Shown: positions 1 through 10,283 of the stretch, in pieces | Numbering within the stretch: the stretch's first letter is position 1 | Layout of the letters: every line of letters starts with the position of its first letter | NCBI GenBank assembly: GCA_026399875.1 | Contig: JAPLQF010000013.1 | Coordinates: 1-64,000, forward strand | DNA: 64,000 nucleotides | DNA from: Burkholderiales bacterium | Lineage (GTDB): Bacteria > Pseudomonadota > Gammaproteobacteria > Burkholderiales > Burkholderiaceae_E | Reading direction: 5' to 3' | Made by a program: the position numbers and the translations under genes | The notes under the pieces: generated by a model | Databases searched by the model: none | What the model saw: only the letters and a program-made list of their open reading frames with translations | Told to the model about the DNA's origin: nothing

Positions 1-771
1 TCAGCGTATGGAAAATATGCGGCGCTGTTACTCGCCATGTGCGTCCTGACCATCGTCAGCATGCGCTTCAAGCACGCTCGCGACGACCTGGTTCAAGCCA
101 ACCGCTCCATTCAGGCACGCATTGAAGCGCGCGAGCTCGAACTGAACCTGAAACATGCCCAGGTGACCGCGATGGAGCGCGACAAGGCGACGGCCGAAGA
201 GCGCACCCGCGTCCTGCGCGACATGCACGACGGCGCCGGCGCCCACCTGATCACGGCCATCCGGCAAGTCGAGCGTGGCGACGCATCGCGCACCGAGCTT
301 TTACAGACCCTGCAGGAGTCACTGGACCAGTTGCGACTGTCGGTCGACGCGATCCACTTGCCCCAGGGCGATATCAACGCGCTGCTCGCGAGCCTGCGAT
401 TCAGGCTGGAGCGGCGGATCAAGGCGGCCGACCTGGGCCTGAAATGGCGCGCCGATGAGCTTCCTGTGCTCGCCAACTTTCACGCCACACAGATGCGGCA
501 TCTGCAGTTCGTGCTGATGGAGGCCATCTCGAATGTCATCCAGCACGCCCAGGCCAGTCATATCGCCCTGACCGCGGTCGCCGAAGGCCAGGACATCCGG
601 ATCGAATTGCAGGACGATGGCGTAGGCATGGGCGAGGCCAAGGGCAACGGGCGGCGAATCATGCAGGAGCGGGCCGCGCTCATTCATGCCCGCCTGTCGA
701 TCGACTCCACGTCGCAGGGAACCTGTCTGCGCATCACGCTGCCTGGCGCGCCGATCAAGCCTCAGGCCTGA
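1..771 (+). CDS. Sensor histidine kinase, NarL/HisKA_3 type, 3' part
   Basis: C-terminal part of a membrane sensor kinase; the frame is open through base 1, so the start and the sensory region lie outside the window. A hydrophobic segment at the left edge (about bases 16-60) is followed by a coiled-coil-like stretch, then the HisKA_3 dimerisation helix with the phospho-accepting His in the MHDGAGAHL motif (bases 226-228). A HATPase_c domain follows, with the N box around EAISNVIQHA and the G1 box DDGVGMG. The order fits the NarX/DesK/UhpB families, which phosphorylate LuxR-type response regulators. No partner regulator is visible, so it is probably upstream. The stimulus cannot be read from this part. 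Confidence 0.9.
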   Translation, partial: SAYGKYAALLLAMCVLTIVSMRFKHARDDLVQANRSIQARIEARELELNLKHAQVTAMERDKATAEERTRVLRDMHDGAGAHLITAIRQVERGDASRTELLQTLQESLDQLRLSVDAIHLPQGDINALLASLRFRLERRIKAADLGLKWRADELPVLANFHATQMRHLQFVLMEAISNVIQHAQASHIALTAVAEGQDIRIELQDDGVGMGEAKGNGRRIMQERAALIHARLSIDSTSQGTCLRITLPGAPIKPQA

Positions 772-858
772 CGCGGTCTTTGTCGGCGCAGCGCTGATCG
801 GCACGATCCTGCACGGCCGGCGCTGTGCCAGCCGCGAGGAACGGTCTGCTTGTTTTCC

Positions 859-3174
859 TTACCGGCATCCATTGAGCAAGGGCCTTTGGGGCGGCACACA
901 GGGCGGCAACAGGTTAGCCGGTGGCTTGGTCAGGGTTGTCCACAGCGTGGCAGGGCCACAGCCCAAGGTGTTGCAGGCGGCAACCCGAAAGCGAGTGACC
1001 AGACTGCCAATCGGCAACACCACTTGCTGTGCCTCGACCGCACTGCGTCGAATGACGCCGTTGTCGTCGAGTTCGAGCGTTGAATACATGCGGGAGGGTG
1101 CCAGGTCTGCCCACGCGATGGGAATCTCGGGAGCAAGCTGATTGATCGTCGTACCACCGCTGGCAATGATGCGCGGCGTGTGGGTCGGTACTTTGACCTC
1201 GACATCGAGCGCAATACTTTCAGCCGAACAGATTTCGGATGGCCCAGTAAGACATGCCTTGACAGTCAGACTGCCAATCTGTCCGGGCAAGGTCACCGTC
1301 AGGCGCGTCGCATCTCCCGCAGCGGTATCGAGGGCGCCGCCGACAGCGTTACGGATCACGGTCTTCGATTCGATGCTGTTGATGTCGTCCCACTGCAGCG
1401 TCACCTGGCTGCGTCCGTTGCGAACCGCAAACTCGACGGGCTTGAACCGGGTCGGTGTGCGGGGCGTGAACCGTTTTTCCAGTTCGGTTTGCAGCGCCGC
1501 CTGATAAGCCGGTTTGTAGGCCTCACTCTGACCGGCTTTGTTTGGATGGGCCAAACCTGCGCTCAAGGTCAGTGGATTCCCGGCGGTCCAGTAATCGCGA
1601 CCCTGAGTCGCCAGTGCTGTCGTGTTGTCGTTCCACCAGGGTCGGTCTGTGCAGATTCCTCGACCGGTTTCTGTGCCGACGTGCGATGAGATGATGTTCC
1701 ATTTGTGCTCCGCCTTGGTCTTACCCACCTCGGTGTTGACCGTGGCCAGCACGCTGCCGGCGAAGACGCTGTCCTCGTCCGAAATTTGCGCGAACAGTAC
1801 GTCGCTGAATTCAAGTCCCGAGCAAAGATCAGTGGCGGTGCGGCTCAGCGGATTGGGGTGCATGGTGAGATGCACATTGGCTGGCGGCAGCCGACTTTCA
1901 GTGAACCTGACAGCCAACTGACTGTACCAGCCGCGTACATCGATCTGCCCCTGGGCCAATACCCTTCTTGCGTTGCTGTCTGCATCGCCACAACTGCCGC
2001 TCAGGCATTCCGCAATGATTTTGCCAAAGCCCATGTCGTTGCCGCCAACGGACATGACCACCGCATCCGCGCTCAAACGCTGAGCTCTCAGAAAATCAAG
2101 TGCTGCGGTCCATTGCGGGGGCAGCGATTGGCTCGGCAAGTCGTCGGCCAACTTGTAGCAGTCCCGTCGCTGGTCAGCATTGTCCAAAGCCGCGCAATTG
2201 GCCTGGCCACTGACGGAGTTCTCGATCAGGTCAGCAACGATCGCGCCGGAGCAGGCAAAGGTCTGGTGCACGAGCGCCACCCCCGGCCACAGCGTCTGCA
2301 GATCGGCCACAGCCAGTCCAAGACCGGATGCGCCACGATGGCAGGCCCGGGCCTCGGCCAGCAGCTTTGTCTGGGTGGCCGCATCGATGCTGAGGTTGGC
2401 CCCCAGAGGCATGCCCGACGACCATGTCTCCGACCGGCCTCTTTCCCCGTTGTCGGTGTGAAAGCCCGAAGTCACCGGGGCGCCTTCGCCCGACATGAAC
2501 GAGTCGCCCATGCCGATGACAGTGAACTTCGGGGCGACATTGGCGGTGCGCAAGGCGCTGGTCGGGGTCAAGGCGGCAGGTGTCAATCCGGAAAAGACCA
2601 CGCAGTTGTCGCAGGTAAACCGATCGCCAATCAAACTGCTGTTCAGGCTGACAGCCCCCGCTCGAATCACACCGCGCTGCTCGCCGTCGGGCAGCTTGAT
2701 CCAGCCGCCCAATATCCGCTGCGCGCCAAGAAAGGTTTCTGCGCGAAACAGGGCCTCGCCCTGTACTTTGGGCAACTCGAACTGCGTGACGGTATCGCCA
2801 TCCACCAGGCGGCCGATCACGGTGCTGTCATCGAGCGACAGCAGAAGTTTCTTGCCTGCGCTGTCAATCAGTTCAACGATTGAATCGCCCGGCACGCCGC
2901 GAAACCAGTAGTCGCGCTGGCCATCACAAAAATAGGCTTCGATGCCGGTGGTGTGCGTCACAACCGCACCGAAAAGATTGCTGTTGCTGGTTCGTCCGGC
3001 GAATGTCGCCTCTTTCAAGGTGACCGGAGTCGCCTGCTGCAGTGTGCTGTCTGCCTCACTGCTGTTGCCTCCGCATGCAACCAGCATCGAGACGGCGATG
3101 ATCATCCAGAGATTGTTGAAACAGGTTCGACGCGACCGCCACAACCAGTTAAACGAGCCAGCAAGAGAGAACAT
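859..3174 (-). CDS. GDSL/SGNH-hydrolase-like lipoprotein with C-terminal Ig/Fn3-like region
   Basis: 771-residue exported lipoprotein. An N-terminal hydrophobic segment ends in a lipobox with Cys34 (MLVAC), so it should be lipid-anchored. Residues about 50-210 are of unknown fold. SGNH block I is GMGDSFMSGEG with nucleophile Ser225; the GGND block follows (SVGGNDMG), and block V is AHPNKAGQ near residue 560. The usual Asp three residues before the catalytic His is not seen (GLAH), so the triad may be incomplete or use a backbone carbonyl. Residues about 590-760 look like two beta-sandwich Fn3-type repeats. Family members are esterases or lipases; the substrate is unknown. It is divergent from the serine hydrolase at 3411 and convergent with the kinase. 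Confidence 0.8.
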   Translation of the reverse strand: MFSLAGSFNWLWRSRRTCFNNLWMIIAVSMLVACGGNSSEADSTLQQATPVTLKEATFAGRTSNSNLFGAVVTHTTGIEAYFCDGQRDYWFRGVPGDSIVELIDSAGKKLLLSLDDSTVIGRLVDGDTVTQFELPKVQGEALFRAETFLGAQRILGGWIKLPDGEQRGVIRAGAVSLNSSLIGDRFTCDNCVVFSGLTPAALTPTSALRTANVAPKFTVIGMGDSFMSGEGAPVTSGFHTDNGERGRSETWSSGMPLGANLSIDAATQTKLLAEARACHRGASGLGLAVADLQTLWPGVALVHQTFACSGAIVADLIENSVSGQANCAALDNADQRRDCYKLADDLPSQSLPPQWTAALDFLRAQRLSADAVVMSVGGNDMGFGKIIAECLSGSCGDADSNARRVLAQGQIDVRGWYSQLAVRFTESRLPPANVHLTMHPNPLSRTATDLCSGLEFSDVLFAQISDEDSVFAGSVLATVNTEVGKTKAEHKWNIISSHVGTETGRGICTDRPWWNDNTTALATQGRDYWTAGNPLTLSAGLAHPNKAGQSEAYKPAYQAALQTELEKRFTPRTPTRFKPVEFAVRNGRSQVTLQWDDINSIESKTVIRNAVGGALDTAAGDATRLTVTLPGQIGSLTVKACLTGPSEICSAESIALDVEVKVPTHTPRIIASGGTTINQLAPEIPIAWADLAPSRMYSTLELDDNGVIRRSAVEAQQVVLPIGSLVTRFRVAACNTLGCGPATLWTTLTKPPANLLPPCVPPQRPLLNGCR

Positions 3175-3410
3175 TTTTTACCTTAGTCGGGTTGCCAAAA
3201 TCAGCTGAAACGATCCGGATTCCGGGCTTGCTCAGCTACCCATATTCATGGGGGTGTCAGCCATGCGCGCGTCGCGCCTGACGCAGTCGTCTGCGATCGG
3301 TCTTTTCACCGCCGATTGCTCCTATCATCGGAAGCTTGATTTGAACGAGCGCATCGCCCCTTCGACACATCATCCCAACCCCATCACTACAACCCCATCA
3401 GGAAACCTGC

Positions 3411-4583
3411 ATGAGTCATCAGGCCCGCATCGATCATCTGCTCAGTGACGCCGCCCAACGCGGCGATATCCCCGGCGTGGCGGCGATGGTCACCTCGTCC
3501 GAGCGCACGCTCTACGAAGGCGCCTTCGGCGTGCGCAGCCTGGCTCGCAGTGAGCCGATGACGATCGACACGGTGGTGGGCATCGCCTCGATGACCAAGG
3601 CGATCACCTCGAGCGCCGCGCTGCAACTGGTGGAGCGCGGTTTGCTCGAACTCGACGCACCGGCCAGCGCGGTGGTGCCGGCGCTTGGCAATTTGAGCGT
3701 GCTGACCGGCTTTAGTGCCGATGGGCAGCCGCTGATGCGCGCGCCCCGTCGGGCGATCACCCTGCGCCATCTGCTGACCCACTCGGGGGGCTTCAGCTAC
3801 GAGCTCTGGAACGCCGACATCAAGCGCTACAAGGACCTGATGAAGATCCCGGGCATCGAGACCCGCACCAACGAGTCGATCACTATTCCCTTGATCGCCG
3901 ATCCGGGCGAGCGCTGGGAATATGGTGTGAATACCGACTGGGCCGGCAAGATGGTCGAGGCCGCCAGCGGCAAGCCGCTGGGCCGGTATTTTCAGGACCA
4001 CCTGCTCGGCCCGCTGGGCATGAGCAGCACCGCCTACCGACCGAGTGAGGCGATGCGCGCGCAGATGGCCGGCATGCATCAGCGCGCAGACGACGGGTCG
4101 CTCGCGCCGATCACCGGCATGGGCCCGCCACCACCTCCCGATGTCGACCAGGGCGGCGGGGGTTTGCTCAGCACCGCGCGCGACTATCTCAAGTTCACGC
4201 GCATGATCCTGAATCACGGTGCCGGCAACGGCGAACGCGTGCTGCGACCCGAGACCGTCGCACTCATGGGCATGAACCACCTGGGCGACAGTCGGGTGAC
4301 GAGGCTGAAAACCGTCAGCCCGACCCGCTCCAACGATGCCGAGTTCTTTCCGGGCACGCCCAAGACCTGGAGCCTCGCCTTTCAGATCAATATGCGCCGT
4401 GCGCCCACCGGGCGGGCCGCCGGATCGATGTCCTGGGCGGGTCTGACCAACTGCTACTACTGGATCGACCCGACCAGCGATCTGGCCGGCGTCCTGATGA
4501 CCCAGATCCTGCCCTTTGCCGACGTCAAGGCACTGCCGCTGTTCGAGGCCTTCGAGACCGCGGTCTACGATGCGCAGACATGA
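3411..4583 (+). CDS. Serine hydrolase of the beta-lactamase (class C/EstB) family
   Basis: 390 residues, preceded by an AGGA ribosome site. The SxxK motif SMTK gives nucleophile Ser60 and general base Lys63, and the second motif is YGVN (Tyr171, Asn174), as in EstB-type esterases and penicillin-binding-protein-like hydrolases. There is no signal peptide, so it is probably cytoplasmic, which argues against an antibiotic-resistance beta-lactamase. Family members hydrolyse short-chain esters; the natural substrate is unknown. The cupin gene follows after 50 nt on the same strand, so the two may be cotranscribed. Confidence 0.85.
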   Translation: MSHQARIDHLLSDAAQRGDIPGVAAMVTSSERTLYEGAFGVRSLARSEPMTIDTVVGIASMTKAITSSAALQLVERGLLELDAPASAVVPALGNLSVLTGFSADGQPLMRAPRRAITLRHLLTHSGGFSYELWNADIKRYKDLMKIPGIETRTNESITIPLIADPGERWEYGVNTDWAGKMVEAASGKPLGRYFQDHLLGPLGMSSTAYRPSEAMRAQMAGMHQRADDGSLAPITGMGPPPPPDVDQGGGGLLSTARDYLKFTRMILNHGAGNGERVLRPETVALMGMNHLGDSRVTRLKTVSPTRSNDAEFFPGTPKTWSLAFQINMRRAPTGRAAGSMSWAGLTNCYYWIDPTSDLAGVLMTQILPFADVKALPLFEAFETAVYDAQT

Positions 4584-4633
4584 GCTGAGCACCTCAGCAA
4601 CAATGAACAACAACGACAAACAAAGGAGACAAC

Positions 4634-5065
4634 ATGGCCCTGCAGAACATCTCGCCGATCAATGACCAGCTTGCCGACATCATCGTTCGCGCGAACGAAC
4701 CCTGGATTGAAACCAGCCCCGGCATGGCCTGGACCAAGGTGCTCTGGACCGGCCCCGAGACCGGCCGCTGGGTGGCGCTTTATCGCTGGAAAAAGGGCTT
4801 CGTGGCGCCGCCGCACAAGCATCTGTCGGATGCCCACACCTATGTGCTCAAGGGCAAGCTGCAGGTGCGCGACGGCATTCTCGAAGCCGGCGACTATGAC
4901 TACGAACCCAATGGCGTGCTGCATGGCTCGACCACCGCGCTTGAAGACACCGAATACCTCTTCGTGTGCGAAGGGCCGGTGGTCTTTTTCGACGAGAACG
5001 GCATTACCGCCTACAAGAGCTGGGAAGAACTGCAGCGGCTGAAGGATTCGGCTGCGAAGCCGTGA
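4634..5065 (+). CDS. Cupin-domain protein, dihydroxyacetophenone-dioxygenase-like
   Basis: 143-residue single-domain cupin with a strong ribosome site (AAAGGAGA) just upstream. The first cupin motif reads PPHKHLSDAHTYVLKG, supplying two or three His metal ligands, and a second His lies in GVLHGST. The layout resembles the ChrR-like/2,4'-dihydroxyacetophenone dioxygenase subgroup, mononuclear Fe or Mn enzymes that cleave C-C bonds in aromatic ketones. Fold assignment is firm; the dioxygenase activity is inferred only. It probably forms a two-gene unit with the hydrolase upstream. Confidence 0.75.
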   Translation: MALQNISPINDQLADIIVRANEPWIETSPGMAWTKVLWTGPETGRWVALYRWKKGFVAPPHKHLSDAHTYVLKGKLQVRDGILEAGDYDYEPNGVLHGSTTALEDTEYLFVCEGPVVFFDENGITAYKSWEELQRLKDSAAKP

Positions 5066-5270
5066 GTTCGCGCCGGGGCAACCCGGGCTGAGGGCAAGCA
5101 CACCGGGGCGGTCACGAGCAAAGCGGTCGCGTTCGGCCCCAAAACCGAGATTAGCCTTTTCGGCACTCGATTCTGTGCGTTTTGTCACATTCGGGGTCTA
5201 GCCTTTTTGATTGGTCTGGCGCGTCACAGCACGCCACTCGTCAATCAATCCCACCCCGGAGTTTCACATC

Positions 5271-6746
5271 ATGCAGGCCCTGTTCGCTGCGTCGCCCGTG
5301 CGCGCCAAAACCCCCAACCCGATCTTTCGCCTGGCGCGCAGCGCCTCGCTCGCACTTTGCGTGGCGGCGATGTTTGCATCGGGTGCTCAGGCCGCGCCCG
5401 GGCTGCTCGCGATCGGCACCCTCAATGGCTCGAGCGATCTGTCCGGACTGACCGGGCCGCTAGAAAACGGCCTTGCCGGCAATGTGCTCGGCGGCATGGG
5501 ATCGGGCATGGCCTGGGCAGGCGGCAACACCTTCGCGACACTTCCCGATCGCGGGCCTAACGCCGCGCCCTACAACGCCGCGGTCGATAACACCGCCAGC
5601 TACATCAGCCGCTTTCAGACGGTGAACATGACGCTTGCGCCCAGCAGCAGCGGCTCCGGGCTGCCGATGATCCTCACGCCTGTGCTCACCCAGACCACCC
5701 TGCTGTCGAGCTCGCAGCCGCTGGTCTATGGCAGTGGCGCGGGCATCAATCTAGGCACCGGCGCGCCGGCGAGCAACACCGCGAGCACCTTCTATTTTTC
5801 GGGTCGTTCGGACAACTTCGGCGGATCGAACTCGGGCAACGCCTTGAACGGACGCTTCGATCCGGAAGCCATCCGGGTCTCGGCCGATGGCCGTTCGGTG
5901 TTCATCTCCGACGAATACGGTCCTTATGTGCGCCAGTTCGACCGCACGACCGGGGTGCTGATCAGAAACTTCGAGTTGCCCGCCAAGTACTACGCGCCGA
6001 ACCAGAACGCAGTCGGCGATACCGAGATCTCGGGCAACACGATTGGCCGGGTGTCCAACAAGGGCATGGAAGGCCTGGCGATCACGCCCGACGGCAAGAC
6101 GATCGTCGGTATCGTTCAGGCGCCGATGGCCCAGGATGCGGCCATCTCTGCCAGCAACAAGCTGCTGCGGATCATCGCCATCGATGTCGCCACCGGCGCG
6201 ATCAAGGGCGAATACGGCTACAAGCTCACCACCGGCTCGGGCGTGAGCGAGATCACCGCGATCAACGACCATGAATTCCTGGTGCTCGAGCGCGACGGCA
6301 AAGGTCTTGGCGACGGCACAAATGCCGCAGTCAAAACGCTGTTCAAGATCGATCTGACCGGCGCCACCGACATCAGCACTCTGAGTGGCAGTGCGGCCGC
6401 CAATGCCGCAGTCGCCAAGACCTCATTCCTCGACATCGTCGCGGTGCTGGGCGCCAACGGCATCACGAAGGCGAATGTCCCGGCCAAGCTCGAAGCCCTG
6501 GCTTTCGGTGCGGATATCCTGGTCAACGGCACGCTCACCCACACCCTGTGGATGGCCAATGACAACGACTTCCTGCCGACAGTCGCCGGCACGAACAACT
6601 TCTATGTGTTCGGCGTGACCGATGCCGATCTTGGCGCGTCGCAGTATGTCGGTCAGTCGATTCCGGTGCCCTCGACGCTGGCGCTGACACTGCTGGCACT
6701 GGCAGGTCTGCCGGCAGTGCGCCGTCTGCGCCAGACGAAGGGCTGA
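5271..6746 (+). CDS. Exported esterase-like phytase-family protein with PEP-CTERM-like tail
   Basis: 491 residues from ATG 5271, chosen over an earlier in-frame ATG at 5211 because GGAG precedes it and a signal peptide with an Ala-x-Ala site (about residues 20-42) then starts properly. The body matches the phytase-like esterase domain (PF13449 type), with a beta-propeller-like run around RFDPEAIRVSADG, SDEYGPYVRQFD and KGMEGLAITPDGK. The C-terminus has the tripartite exosortase layout: PVPSTLAL, a hydrophobic helix, then an Arg-rich end (RRLRQ). The usual Glu of the Pro-Glu-Pro motif is Val here. The protein is probably exported and either cell-surface anchored or released; the exosortase is not in this window. 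Confidence 0.82.
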   Translation: MQALFAASPVRAKTPNPIFRLARSASLALCVAAMFASGAQAAPGLLAIGTLNGSSDLSGLTGPLENGLAGNVLGGMGSGMAWAGGNTFATLPDRGPNAAPYNAAVDNTASYISRFQTVNMTLAPSSSGSGLPMILTPVLTQTTLLSSSQPLVYGSGAGINLGTGAPASNTASTFYFSGRSDNFGGSNSGNALNGRFDPEAIRVSADGRSVFISDEYGPYVRQFDRTTGVLIRNFELPAKYYAPNQNAVGDTEISGNTIGRVSNKGMEGLAITPDGKTIVGIVQAPMAQDAAISASNKLLRIIAIDVATGAIKGEYGYKLTTGSGVSEITAINDHEFLVLERDGKGLGDGTNAAVKTLFKIDLTGATDISTLSGSAAANAAVAKTSFLDIVAVLGANGITKANVPAKLEALAFGADILVNGTLTHTLWMANDNDFLPTVAGTNNFYVFGVTDADLGASQYVGQSIPVPSTLALTLLALAGLPAVRRLRQTKG

Positions 6747-6803
6747 CGCAGAGCTTGAGGCAGGCCTTGAGTTAAACCTTGAGGCCGCGCTTGAGGCAAA
6801 GCT

Positions 6804-6832
6804 GATTGCGCGCGCAGACACCGCGCGCAATC
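6804..6832. terminator. GC-rich hairpin between convergent genes
   Basis: Perfect 11-bp stem (GATTGCGCGCG with its complement) and a 7-nt loop, lying between the 3' ends of the phytase-like gene and icmF. There is no T-run on either strand, so it may be a transcript-end stabiliser or a weak bidirectional terminator. Just before it, CTTGAG occurs four times within about 50 nt (6754-6800). Confidence 0.5.
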
Positions 6833-6846
6833 GCTGCCCACCCCCG

Positions 6847-9800
6847 CTACATATTCCGACGGTACTGCCCACCCACTTCAAAGAGGGCATGGGTGATCTG
6901 CCCGAGCGAGCAGACGCGCACCGCGTCCATCAGCACCGCAAAGACATTGTCGTCATCAATCACCGCCTGACGCAGCCGCGCGATCATCGCCGCCGACTCA
7001 CCGGCATGGCGTGACTGGAAGTCGGCCAGGCGCGCCAGTTGCGACTGCTTTTCCTCGTCGGTAGAACGCGCCAGCTCGAGCTTTTCGGGGGTCGGGTCGC
7101 CGTGCGGATTGCGGAAGGTGTTCACGCCGATGATCGGGTACTCGCCGGTGTGCTTCAGATGCTCGTAGTGCATCGACTCGTCCTGGATCTTGCCGCGCTG
7201 ATAGCCGGTCTCCATCGCACCCAGCACGCCGCCACGCTCGGCGATCCGCTCGAATTCGGCCAGCACCGCTTCTTCGACCAGTTCGGTGAGCTCGTCGACG
7301 ATGAAGCTGCCCTGCAGCGGATTCTCGTTTTTCGCCAGACCCCACTCGCGATTGATGATCAGCTGGATCGCCATGGCACGGCGCACGCTGTCTTCGGTCG
7401 GCGTGGTAATCGCCTCATCAAAGGCATTGGTATGCAGGCTGTTGGCATTGTCGTAGGTGGCAATCAGCGCCTGCAGCGTGGTGCGGATGTCGTTGAACTG
7501 GATCTCCTGCGCATGCAGGCTGCGTCCGCTGGTCTGGCAGTGATACTTGAGCTTCTGGCTGCGATCGTTGGCGCCATATTTGTCGCGCATGGCGACCGCC
7601 CAGATGCGCCGCGCCACGCGGCCGAGCACGGTGTATTCCGGATCCATGCCGTTGCTGAAGAAAAAGCTCAGGTTGGGCGCGAAATCATCGACCTTCATGC
7701 CGCGCGCCAGATAGGCCTCGACGAAGGTGAAGCCATTGGACAGCGTGAAAGCGAGCTGGCTGATCGGGTTGGCCCCGGCCTCGGCGATGTGATAGCCGCT
7801 GATCGAGACCGAATAGAAATTGCGCACATCGTGCTGCACGAAATACTGCGCGATATCGCCCATCACCTTCAGGCTGAACTCGGTCGAGAAGATGCAGGTG
7901 TTCTGACCCTGGTCTTCCTTGAGGATGTCGGCCTGCACCGTGCCGCGCACATTGGCCAGCGTGAAAGCGCGAATGGTTGCGGCTTCGTCGGCGGTGGGTT
8001 CGCGATCGTGCTTGGCTGTGAAGGCGTCGATCTGCTGGTCGATCGCGGTGTTCATGAACATCGCCAGGATCGAGGGCGCCGGGCCGTTGATCGTCATGCT
8101 GACGCTGGTGGCCGGGTTGCACAGATCGAAGCCCGAATAGAGCACCTTCATGTCTTCGAGCGTGGCGATCGACACACCCGAGTTGCCGACCTTGCCGTAG
8201 ATGTCGGGGCGCAGATCGGGGTCGTTGCCGTAAAGGGTCACGCTGTCAAACGCAGTGGAAAGCCGCTTGGCGGCCATGCCCTCGGAGAGCAGCTTGAAGC
8301 GGCGATTGGTGCGAAACGCGTCGCCCTCGCCGGCAAACATGCGGGTCGGGTCTTCGCCCTCGCGCTTGAAGGTGAAGACGCCGGCGGTATAGGGGAAAGC
8401 GCCCGGAACATTTTCGAGCATCAGCCACTTGAGCAGCTCGCCGTGGTCTTCGTATTGCGGCAGCGCCACTTTTCGGATGCGCGTGCCTGACAGAGAGGTG
8501 GATGTGATGGCGGTGCGGATTTCGCGATCGCGAACGGTCACGACAAACTCGTCGCCGGCATAGGACTCGCGCAGTGCCGGCCAATCGGACAGCAGTCGGC
8601 GGGCCGCGCCGTCGAGCCCGGCTTCGCGCCGCTCGGCCAGTGCCATCACGGTGTCGCGCGCGCCCTGGCTCTGGGTATCGTCGTCATGCAGCATGCGTGC
8701 GGTTTCGCGCAGCTGCTGGATCTCGCGGGCAAGCCGCGCCTGGGCGCGCGCGCGCTGCTTGTAGCCGCGCACCGCGTCGGAAATCTCGGCGAGGTAACGC
8801 ACGCGGGCAGCCGGCACAATCACAGAATGATTGCTGGTGTGGCGGCTTGCCACCCGCGCAAGACGGCCACCAGTTTTGGCGGCAGCGGCCGCCTGATCGC
8901 CGCGACGCGCGTTGTCGCCCAGCGGCAGCGCCAGGCCGAGCGCGACCAGCTTGGGCAGCATGCCCTGATAGAGCGCGGTCACGCCGTCATCGTTGAAGCG
9001 CGAGGCCTGGGTGCCGAAGACCGGCATCTGATCGGGCGCGGTGGTCCAGAGTTCGCGATTGCGCTGGTACTGCTTGCTGACATCTCGCAGGGCATCGAGC
9101 GAGCCCTTGCGATCGAACTTGTTGATCGCCACGAAATCGGCGAAATCGAGCATGTCGATTTTTTCGAGCTGGCTGGCGGCACCAAACTCCGGCGTCATGA
9201 CATAGAGCGTCGCATCGACCAGCGGCACGATCGCAGCATCGCCCTGACCGATGCCGGAGGTCTCGACCACGATCAGATCAAAGCCCGAGACCTTGCAGGC
9301 GGCGATCACATCGGGCAGCGCCTGGCTGATCTCGCTGCCGGCATCGCGGGTGGCCAGCGAGCGCATGAACACATTGGGATGGTCGATGGCATTCATGCGA
9401 ATGCGATCGCCAAGCAAGGCCCCGCCCGACTTGCGTCGCGTGGGGTCCACCGAAATGATCGCGATGCGCAGCGCATCGTCCTGATCGAGACGCAGGCGGC
9501 GTACCAGCTCGTCGGTCAGACTCGACTTGCCGGCACCGCCGGTGCCGGTAATCCCGAGCACTGGCGTGGCCACCAGATCGGCGCGCTGGCGCAGATCGGT
9601 GCGCATCGCGGCGAACGCGGCGGCGTCAAGCCCGCCTGGCGGGGTGTCGTTTTCGAGGGCAGTAATGAGCTGAGCCAGCGAGCGACGCGAACGGGCGATG
9701 TCGGCACGCCCCGACGCATCACCGGCGCGGGCACCCGGAGGCAGCACGATCGGATCGAGAGAGACCGGCGCGAACGACGAGAGGTCGAGATCGCAACGCG

Positions 9801-10239
9801 CGATCATGTCGCCGATCATGCCGGCCAGGCCGAGCTTTTGCCCGTCTTCCGGGGAGTAGATGCGGGTCACGCCATAGGCATGCAGCTCGCGGATCTCGGG
9901 GGGCACGATCACGCCGCCACCGCCGCCGAAAACCTTCACATGACCCGCACCATTGGCGCGCAGCAGGTCGATCATGTACTTGAAGTACTCGACATGACCG
10001 CCCTGATAGGACGACACCGCGATGCCCTGCACATCTTCCTGCAGCGCGCAGTCGACCACCTCGCTCACCGAGCGGTTATGACCCAGATGAATCACCTCGC
10101 AGCCCATGCTCTGCAGAATGCGCCGCATGATGTTGATCGACGCATCATGGCCGTCGAAAAGCGAGGCCGCGGTCACGAACCGGACCTTGTTCTTCATGCG
10201 GTATTCGGCGAGTTTCTTGGCGTCTGACAGGTCGGTCAT
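6847..10239 (-). CDS. icmF: Fused isobutyryl-CoA mutase (B12 domain, G3E GTPase, mutase)
   Basis: 1130 residues, the usual IcmF size, in the usual domain order. The B12-binding domain (about 18-150) carries the lower-ligand His31 in DGHDASIN. The MeaB/ArgK-type GTPase chaperone (about 210-440) has Walker [10 protein letters not shown] with Lys238 and NKFD at 373-376. The linker is followed by the TIM-barrel mutase (about 560-1130). By alignment from memory to methylmalonyl-CoA mutase, Tyr89 becomes Phe622 and Arg207 becomes Gln779; this pair marks isobutyryl/n-butyryl-CoA mutase rather than methylmalonyl- or pivalyl-CoA mutase. The reaction is adenosylcobalamin-dependent interconversion of isobutyryl-CoA and n-butyryl-CoA. 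The thiolase gene lies 44 nt upstream on the same strand, suggesting one operon for branched acyl-CoA use. Confidence 0.93.
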   Translation of the reverse strand: MTDLSDAKKLAEYRMKNKVRFVTAASLFDGHDASINIMRRILQSMGCEVIHLGHNRSVSEVVDCALQEDVQGIAVSSYQGGHVEYFKYMIDLLRANGAGHVKVFGGGGGVIVPPEIRELHAYGVTRIYSPEDGQKLGLAGMIGDMIARCDLDLSSFAPVSLDPIVLPPGARAGDASGRADIARSRRSLAQLITALENDTPPGGLDAAAFAAMRTDLRQRADLVATPVLGITGTGGAGKSSLTDELVRRLRLDQDDALRIAIISVDPTRRKSGGALLGDRIRMNAIDHPNVFMRSLATRDAGSEISQALPDVIAACKVSGFDLIVVETSGIGQGDAAIVPLVDATLYVMTPEFGAASQLEKIDMLDFADFVAINKFDRKGSLDALRDVSKQYQRNRELWTTAPDQMPVFGTQASRFNDDGVTALYQGMLPKLVALGLALPLGDNARRGDQAAAAAKTGGRLARVASRHTSNHSVIVPAARVRYLAEISDAVRGYKQRARAQARLAREIQQLRETARMLHDDDTQSQGARDTVMALAERREAGLDGAARRLLSDWPALRESYAGDEFVVTVRDREIRTAITSTSLSGTRIRKVALPQYEDHGELLKWLMLENVPGAFPYTAGVFTFKREGEDPTRMFAGEGDAFRTNRRFKLLSEGMAAKRLSTAFDSVTLYGNDPDLRPDIYGKVGNSGVSIATLEDMKVLYSGFDLCNPATSVSMTINGPAPSILAMFMNTAIDQQIDAFTAKHDREPTADEAATIRAFTLANVRGTVQADILKEDQGQNTCIFSTEFSLKVMGDIAQYFVQHDVRNFYSVSISGYHIAEAGANPISQLAFTLSNGFTFVEAYLARGMKVDDFAPNLSFFFSNGMDPEYTVLGRVARRIWAVAMRDKYGANDRSQKLKYHCQTSGRSLHAQEIQFNDIRTTLQALIATYDNANSLHTNAFDEAITTPTEDSVRRAMAIQLIINREWGLAKNENPLQGSFIVDELTELVEEAVLAEFERIAERGGVLGAMETGYQRGKIQDESMHYEHLKHTGEYPIIGVNTFRNPHGDPTPEKLELARSTDEEKQSQLARLADFQSRHAGESAAMIARLRQAVIDDDNVFAVLMDAVRVCSLGQITHALFEVGGQYRRNM

Positions 10240-10283
10240 CGGGGTCTTCCGTGCGTCGGATCGGGGTCGGTTCAGGCCGGGGA

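Noticed and set aside
3411-4583. Antibiotic-resistance beta-lactamase
   Set aside because: SxxK and YxN motifs are present but there is no signal peptide; the sequence is closer to esterase-type members.
5150-5215. Sigma-54-like box near CGGCACTCG and two TAGCCTTTTT copies upstream of the phytase-like gene
   Set aside because: No TTGC element at the required spacing, and the repeat is only 10 nt.
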